The notes under the pieces were generated by a model that was not told the origin of the DNA, searched no databases, and saw only the letters and a program-made list of their open reading frames with translations. DNA of 64,000 bases from Streptomyces sp. SJL17-4 (GTDB lineage Bacteria; Actinomycetota; Actinomycetes; Streptomycetales; Streptomycetaceae). The position numbers and the translations under genes were made by a program. Numbering within the stretch: position 1 is the stretch's first letter; the number at the start of each line of letters is the position of its first letter. Shown here piece by piece: positions 59,630 through 64,000 of this stretch. The DNA is taken from the NCBI RefSeq assembly GCF_036826855.1, contig NZ_CP104578.1, positions 5,863,501-5,927,500 on the forward strand, read 5' to 3'.

Positions 59630-59658
59630 TTGACGACCCATGGGCGGCGATCTAGGTT
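59630..59658 (+). promoter_or_regulatory. Sialidase promoter
   Basis: TTGACG (59630-59635), an exact 17-base spacer and TAGGTT (59653-59658), a strong vegetative Streptomyces promoter; start site about 59665. Confidence 0.8.
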
Positions 59659-59665
59659 CACCCCA

Positions 59666-59684
59666 ACGTCTGATGTCCGATGCC
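59666..59684 (+). promoter_or_regulatory. Predicted NanR-type operator (site 4)
   Basis: ACGTCTGATGTCCGATGCC begins at the predicted transcription start of the sialidase gene, where a bound repressor would block initiation or escape. Confidence 0.75.
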
Positions 59685-59711
59685 TCCCTGTCATCCGTTG
59701 TGGAGGTGTCG

Positions 59712-61739
59712 GTGAAAACCGCCCGTTCTGCTCCTCTTGTCCTTCTTCTGGCCCTGGGCGCCGGCCTCCTCGCCGCGCCACCGGTCCCGGCCGCCGAGTC
59801 CTCGTCCACCGCAGGGGCCGCCGCCGCACGCGAGCGCCGGCTGACCGCCGACGAACCGCTCTTCGAGAGCACCGTCCTCGCCACCTCCGGCCAGGGCGCG
59901 CACACCTACCGCATCCCCGCCCTGGACACCTTGCCCGACGGCACGCTCGTCGCCGCCTACGACCGGCGCAACGACAGCTCGGCCGACCTGCCCGGCAACC
60001 TCGACGTGATGGTCCGCCGCAGCACCGACAACGGCCGCACCTGGACCGCCCCCCAGGCGATCGCCGACTACGACGACGGCATCGGCGCGGGAGACCCCAG
60101 CGTCGTCGTCGACCGGGTCACCGGCCGGGTCTTCGTCTTCTACGCGTACGGCCCCCAGGGCATCGGCTTCTTCAACTCCGGCACCGGCAACGCCAACGAC
60201 GCCACCGACTCCCTGCACGCCGACTACGCCTACTCGGACGACGGCGGCGTCACCTGGCGGACCCGCCGGATCACCCACGACATCAAGGACCCCGCCTGGA
60301 AGGGCATGTTCGCCTCCTCCGGCACCGGCATCCAGCTGTCGACCGGACGCCTGGTGCAGCAGTACGCCTTCCGGAAAGCCGACAGCAGCATCTGGGCGGC
60401 GAGCGCGTACAGCGACGACCACGGCACCACCTGGAAGATGGGCACCCCCGTCGGCCCGCTCATGGACGAGAACAAGACCGTCGAACTGGCGGACGGCCGG
60501 GTCATGCTCAACAGCCGTACGTCCAGCGCCAGGACCCGGCTCGTCGCGTACTCGACCGACGGCGGGATCACCTACTCCGCTCCCGTCCCGGACGACGAGC
60601 TGATCGACCCGACCAACAACGCCGCGATCCTGCGCTACGACGCCACCGCCGGCGCCGAGCGACCGGAATCCCACTGGCTGCTGTTCAGCAACACCGCGAG
60701 CACCACCACCCGTCACCGCCTGACCGTCAAGCTGTCCTGCAACGACGGTCTGACCTGGCCCACGTCCAAGGTCGTCGAGGCGGGCGGATCGGCGTACTCG
60801 ACCCTCACCCGGCTCGCGGACGGCACCTTCGGCCTGCTGTACGAATCCGGGCCGTACCAGCGCATCACCTTCGCGCGGTTCAACGCGTCCTGGCTGGGCG
60901 TGGACTGCCCGATCGACCAGGGGTACCCGAAGCTCGCCGCACAGACCGCCGTCCTCGACGGGCTGCTCACGGCCGGCTCGCCGAACACGGTGGAGGTACG
61001 CGTCACCAACCACGGGCACCTCGCCAGCCTCCCCGGCACGGCGACGCTCGGCGTGCCCGCCGGCTGGCCCGGAGCGGCGGCGCAGCAGATCCCGGCGATC
61101 GCGCCCGGCGCCACCGCGGCGGTCCGCTTCCCGGTGACACCCCCGACGGGTACGGCCACCGGCGAGCAGGACTTCACGGTCGCCCTCCAGTCCGGCGCGG
61201 CCACGACCTCCACGACCACGAGGCTGCTCGTCGTCGGCGGAAGCATGGCCCTCGACAGGGCACTCGCGAAGGACTTCGACGGCACGACCTCGTACACCGA
61301 TCTGACCGCGTCGCTGCCGGACGTCGCTCCGCTGACCCGCGGCGTGCTCACCGTACGGTTCCGCACCACGAGGGCGCCGGTCGCGGGGACCCTGCTGTCC
61401 GCCTCCGACACCACCGCGGCCTCGACCAACGTGACGCTTTCGCTCAACAGCGGTGTGCCGCACTTCGAGGCCCGCGTCGGCGGCGTCTACAGCGCGCGGC
61501 TCGACGGCACACGGTCGCTGGCCGACGGCCTCGACCACACCCTCGCGGTCGCCGTCACCGACTCCGGCACCACGCTCTACGCGGACGGCGTGCGCATCGC
61601 CTCGACCACGACCCCGTCACTCTTCGGACAGACCCCCGGCCTGAACGGTCTGTGGGCGGGGCGCAACGTCGACAACGGCGGCCCCCAGTGGCTCTACAAC
61701 GGCCGCATCGAACGGATCACCGTCCACCGGGCGAACTGA
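59712..61739 (+). CDS. Secreted exo-alpha-sialidase (GH33)
   Basis: Releases terminal sialic acids outside the cell; 675 residues. Signal peptide TARSAPLVLLLALGAGLLAA with cleavage near VPAAES. The six-bladed propeller starts with YRIPALDTLPDGTLVAAYDR (the F/YRIP motif with catalytic Arg), and Asp-box repeats STDNGRTW, SDDGGVTW, SDDHGTTW, STDGGITY follow. Catalytic Asp is probably in GIGAGDPSVV, Glu/Tyr pair in LLYESGPYQ. Residues about 400-480 form an Ig-like linker (NTVEVRVTNHGHLASLPGTA), and 490-675 a LamG-type concanavalin-like domain (FDGTTSYTDLTASLPD ... GPQWLYNGRIERITVHR). I start at GTG 59712, behind GGAGG, not the open frame further upstream. Confidence 0.93.
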   Translation: MKTARSAPLVLLLALGAGLLAAPPVPAAESSSTAGAAAARERRLTADEPLFESTVLATSGQGAHTYRIPALDTLPDGTLVAAYDRRNDSSADLPGNLDVMVRRSTDNGRTWTAPQAIADYDDGIGAGDPSVVVDRVTGRVFVFYAYGPQGIGFFNSGTGNANDATDSLHADYAYSDDGGVTWRTRRITHDIKDPAWKGMFASSGTGIQLSTGRLVQQYAFRKADSSIWAASAYSDDHGTTWKMGTPVGPLMDENKTVELADGRVMLNSRTSSARTRLVAYSTDGGITYSAPVPDDELIDPTNNAAILRYDATAGAERPESHWLLFSNTASTTTRHRLTVKLSCNDGLTWPTSKVVEAGGSAYSTLTRLADGTFGLLYESGPYQRITFARFNASWLGVDCPIDQGYPKLAAQTAVLDGLLTAGSPNTVEVRVTNHGHLASLPGTATLGVPAGWPGAAAQQIPAIAPGATAAVRFPVTPPTGTATGEQDFTVALQSGAATTSTTTRLLVVGGSMALDRALAKDFDGTTSYTDLTASLPDVAPLTRGVLTVRFRTTRAPVAGTLLSASDTTAASTNVTLSLNSGVPHFEARVGGVYSARLDGTRSLADGLDHTLAVAVTDSGTTLYADGVRIASTTTPSLFGQTPGLNGLWAGRNVDNGGPQWLYNGRIERITVHRAN

Positions 61740-61820
61740 GCACCCCTGGAGACGCCTGCCGCCGGACAGCCTCCGGCGGCAGGCTCCGAACCCGCCGCCC
61801 CCCACCGAAGAGGAACCACC

Positions 61821-62006
61821 GTGCGCGCAGACGCTCCATCCTTCTCGCCGTCGGCACGCTGACCGCCTCCCTTGCCACACCGCTCGGCCGGGCCCTCGCC
61901 ACTTCGCGAGGCGTTCGCGCAGGCCCCGCCCGGCGAACGCGAGGGCGCCTTCACGCTCGGCGCCGGCCAGTGGGGTGTCATCGGCGCCGTCGTCCTGCCC
62001 TTCGGT
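61821..62006 (+). pseudogene. Decayed gene for a Tat-exported protein
   Basis: GTG at 61821 follows AAGAGGA; but the next codons only make sense after a one-base shift, giving RRRSILLAVGTLTASLATPL, a twin-arginine-like signal peptide. A second frame change near 61900 gives REAFAQAPPGEREGAFTLGA and GQWGVIGAVVLPFGE, which keeps GC-rich third positions and looks coding. It then runs into the hexamer repeat. I cannot name the family. Probably an exported enzyme that once followed the sialidase in the same orientation. Confidence 0.5.
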
Positions 62007-62054
62007 GAACGGGAACGGGAACGGGAACGGGAACGGGAACGGGAACGGGAACGG
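62007..62054. repeat. GAACGG hexamer repeat, eight copies
   Basis: Eight perfect GAACGG units (48 bases) follow the decayed gene. Such a perfect short tandem array is prone to slippage and should vary among strains. Confidence 0.95.
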
Positions 62055-62055
62055 A

Positions 62056-62095
62056 CGAGGGCCGGTACGCGTCGGGGGACGCGCACCGGCCCTCG
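62056..62095. terminator. Bidirectional terminator
   Basis: CGAGGGCCGGT (62056-62066) pairs with ACCGGCCCTCG (62085-62095), and the inner arms CGCGTC and GACGCG pair around a GGGG loop. It lies just after the phospholipase stop and serves both directions. Confidence 0.85.
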
Positions 62096-62102
62096 CCGCT
62101 GC

Positions 62103-64000
62103 TCAGTAGGTCAGGATGGCCGGGTCCGTCACGCCCGCCGCGCCCGTCTCCACATGGCCGGCGAACCGGCGGACGTAGTCGGCGACGGACGCCGAGGTGA
62201 CCGTCACGTCGTACCAGTGCGCCGAGGCCGTCAGACCGACGGTGTGGGTCACCGTCGCACCCGTCGGGACGGAGACCGACTGCGGAGTGCCGCCGTACGC
62301 CTGGGTGACCGTCAGGGTGACGGCCGCCGACGTGCCGTTGGTGAAGGTGAGGTCCAGGTTGCCGGTGGTGGCGTTGTGGCGCGCCTTGACCTCGGGGACG
62401 ACGGTCTTGCCGGGGGAGCGGAAGCGCCGCAGGAAGCCGTTGGGGCCGTGGACCGTGAGGTCGGTGACGCCCTTGGAGTACTTGGTGTTCCAGGTGTCGG
62501 CGATCGACTTCCCGGCCTCGGCCGTGTACGTCCAGGGGGCGTCGGTGCGGTTCGCCGAGGTCACGTAGAACTGGGCGCCCGCCGAGGCGCCGCCGCTGAA
62601 GGTGAGGCGGTAGGTGCCGGCGGTCGTGTCCGCGGCGCCGTCCACGGAGGGTGCGTACTTCAGCGGGCGGGTGCGCTTGCCGCCGGGCTCCTGGCGGGGC
62701 ATCGTCCCGACGGCCGGGGCGGTGGCGAGGAAGTCGGGGTGGCGGTTCTTGTCCGGCGGGAAGTAGCCGGCGGTCGGCGGCAGCGGGGCGGCCTGGGTGT
62801 CCGTCCGCGAGAAGTCGAAGGCGGAGGTCAGGTCGCCGCAGACGGCCCGGCGCCAGGGCGAGATCTGGGGTTCCTGGACGCCGAAGCGCTGCTCCATGAA
62901 GCGGATGACCGAGGTGTGGTCGAAGGTCTCGGAGCAGGTGTACCCGCCCTTGGACCAGGGCGAGACGACGAGCATCGGGACGCGGGGGCCGAGACCGTAG
63001 GGGCCGGCGACGTACCCGGTCTTGCCGCCGAAGTAGTCGAGGGCGGTCGGGGCGGTGGAGAGGCCCTGCGCGGCGGAGCCGGGGGCGTACGGCGGGACGA
63101 CGTGGTCGAAGAAGCCGTCGTTCTCGTCGTACGTGATGAACAGGGCGGTGCGGGCCCACACGTCCGGGTTCGAGGTCAGCGCGTCGAGGACCTGCGAGAT
63201 GTACCAGGCGCCGTAGTTCGCCGGCCAGTTGGAGTGCTCGGAGAAGGCCTCCGGGGCGGCTATCCAGGAGATCTTGGGCAGCCGGCCGCCCTGCACGTCG
63301 GCGCGGAGCTGGTCGAAGAAGCCCTCGCCGGCCTTGGCGTTCGTGCCCGTGCGGGCCTTGTCGAACAGCGGGTTGCCGGGCTGGGCGTTGCGGTACGTGT
63401 TGAAGTACAGGAGCGAGTTGTCGCCGTAGTTGCCGCGGTAGGCGTCGTTGATCCAGCCCCAGGAACCGGCCGCGTTCAGCCCGTCGCCGATGTCCTGGTA
63501 GACCTTCCAGGACACCCCGGCCGCCTCAAGGCGCTCCGGGTAGGTCTTCCAGCCGTAGCCCGCCTCGGCGTTGTTGAGGACCGGGCCGCCGCCGGTGCCG
63601 TCGTTGCCGGTGTGGCCGGTCCACATGTAGTAGCGGTTCGGGTCGGTCGAGCCGATGAACGAGCAGTGGTACGCGTCGCAGATCGTGAACGCGTCGGCGA
63701 GCGCGTAGTGGAACGGGATGTCCTCGCGGGTGAGGTACGCCATCGTCGCCGGGGTCTTGGCCGGGATCCAGTTGTCGTACTTGCCCTTGTTGAAGGCGCT
63801 CTGGCCGCCCGCCCAGTCGTGGTTGAGGCCCTGGAGGAACTCCATGCCGAGCTTCGCGCTCTCCGGGCGGAAGGGCAGCGTGACCTTCCTGCCGTCCGAC
63901 TGGTTCCAGACCGACTTCCCGCTGGGCAGGGTCACCGGGCGGGGGTCGCCGAAGCCCCGTACGCCCTTCATCGCCCCGAAGTAGTGATCGAAGGAACGAT
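62103..64000 (-). CDS. Phosphocholine-specific phospholipase C (5' end outside window)
   Basis: Secreted enzyme that cleaves phosphatidylcholine to diacylglycerol and phosphocholine. The frame is open to the window edge, where RSFDHYFGAMKGVRGFGD is the conserved N-terminal block of the family, so the Tat signal peptide lies beyond 64000. Further landmarks: GLNHDWAGG, AYHCSFIGSTDPNRYYMWTG, the metal/active-site region LFITYDENDGFFDHVVPP and SPWSKGGYTCSETFDHTSVI, FMEQRFG. After residue 400, two C-terminal beta domains (DUF756 type) follow: GTYRLTFSGGASAGAQFYV and ATTGNLDLTFTNGTSAAVTL. About 632 residues are visible of a usual 680-690. Ends in a strong terminator. Confidence 0.92.
   Translation of the reverse strand, partial: RSFDHYFGAMKGVRGFGDPRPVTLPSGKSVWNQSDGRKVTLPFRPESAKLGMEFLQGLNHDWAGGQSAFNKGKYDNWIPAKTPATMAYLTREDIPFHYALADAFTICDAYHCSFIGSTDPNRYYMWTGHTGNDGTGGGPVLNNAEAGYGWKTYPERLEAAGVSWKVYQDIGDGLNAAGSWGWINDAYRGNYGDNSLLYFNTYRNAQPGNPLFDKARTGTNAKAGEGFFDQLRADVQGGRLPKISWIAAPEAFSEHSNWPANYGAWYISQVLDALTSNPDVWARTALFITYDENDGFFDHVVPPYAPGSAAQGLSTAPTALDYFGGKTGYVAGPYGLGPRVPMLVVSPWSKGGYTCSETFDHTSVIRFMEQRFGVQEPQISPWRRAVCGDLTSAFDFSRTDTQAAPLPPTAGYFPPDKNRHPDFLATAPAVGTMPRQEPGGKRTRPLKYAPSVDGAADTTAGTYRLTFSGGASAGAQFYVTSANRTDAPWTYTAEAGKSIADTWNTKYSKGVTDLTVHGPNGFLRRFRSPGKTVVPEVKARHNATTGNLDLTFTNGTSAAVTLTVTQAYGGTPQSVSVPTGATVTHTVGLTASAHWYDVTVTSASVADYVRRFAGHVETGAAGVTDPAILTY

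Noticed and set aside
59640..59711. Upstream ATG at 59640 as sialidase start
   Set aside because: It lies inside the promoter and upstream of the predicted transcription start; the GTG at 59712 has a good ribosome site and begins the signal peptide.

Overview
The window is a high-GC actinobacterial chromosome segment, almost certainly Streptomyces. Codon third positions are nearly all G or C, many genes start with GTG, several starts look leaderless (a TANNNT box 6-7 nt upstream), and the gene order ppdK, nirBD, FMN reductase, nasA, dgt, dnaG, HrdA-type sigma factor is, from memory, that of the S. coelicolor chromosome core.

Layout. 1-7.8 kb: 3' end of ppdK with two terminators, an ArsR-like regulator, a Tat-exported PhoX-type protein, a truncated haemoglobin, a VOC protein, and an SDR plus MFS exporter run next to a TetR repressor; the MFS and tetR promoters share an operator-like motif. 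7.9-12.1 kb: assimilatory nitrite reductase (nirB, nirD) and a companion flavoprotein, preceded by a GlnR-type box. 12.1-16.1 kb: LysR remnant, ferric-reductase-like oxidoreductase, TauE/SafE exporter, class F sortase, small exported protein. 16.3-18.4 kb: a right-handed beta-helix protein and a small protein sharing one Asn/Gly-rich motif. 19.3-23.6 kb: a SoxR-box FMN reductase followed by an ABC exporter pair. 23.6-31.9 kb: CutA-GGCT fusion, nasA, SanA/YdcF-like protein, aquaporin, sirohydrochlorin chelatase-like protein, dgt, ferredoxin reductase. 31.9-41.8 kb: dnaG, sigma factor, TerD protein, a second ABC exporter pair, a xylulokinase-type kinase, a small membrane protein. 42.0-42.4 kb: two tRNA-Asn and one CAT tRNA. 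42.4-47.7 kb: a less ordered accessory stretch with a gene-poor 1.3 kb, a decayed Cys-rich peptide gene, an ABC transporter operon, a truncated MauE-like gene and a DUF1877-like gene. 47.9-61.7 kb: a complete sialic acid utilisation cluster. 61.8-64 kb: a decayed exported-protein gene and a phospholipase C running off the window.

How the genes work together. NasA and NirBD reduce nitrate to nitrite to ammonium, and the CbiX-type chelatase at 28.2 kb may supply sirohaem for NirB; GlnR-like boxes precede both nirB and nasA. In the sialic acid cluster a secreted GH33 sialidase frees sialic acid, an oligopeptide-type ABC importer and a NanT-like MFS import it, an acetyl esterase may de-O-acetylate it, and NanA, NanK and NanE convert it to GlcNAc-6-phosphate. 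A GntR/FCD regulator lies inside the cluster, and one operator-like motif (core GTCTGATGTCYKA) recurs at four places, three of them at the predicted start site of a cluster promoter and one at a predicted promoter antisense to the MFS gene.

Most notable candidates for something undescribed are the beta-helix/small-protein pair with a shared amyloid-like motif, the decayed Cys-rich peptide gene beside its own ABC operon, and the SoxR-box link to an ABC exporter pair.
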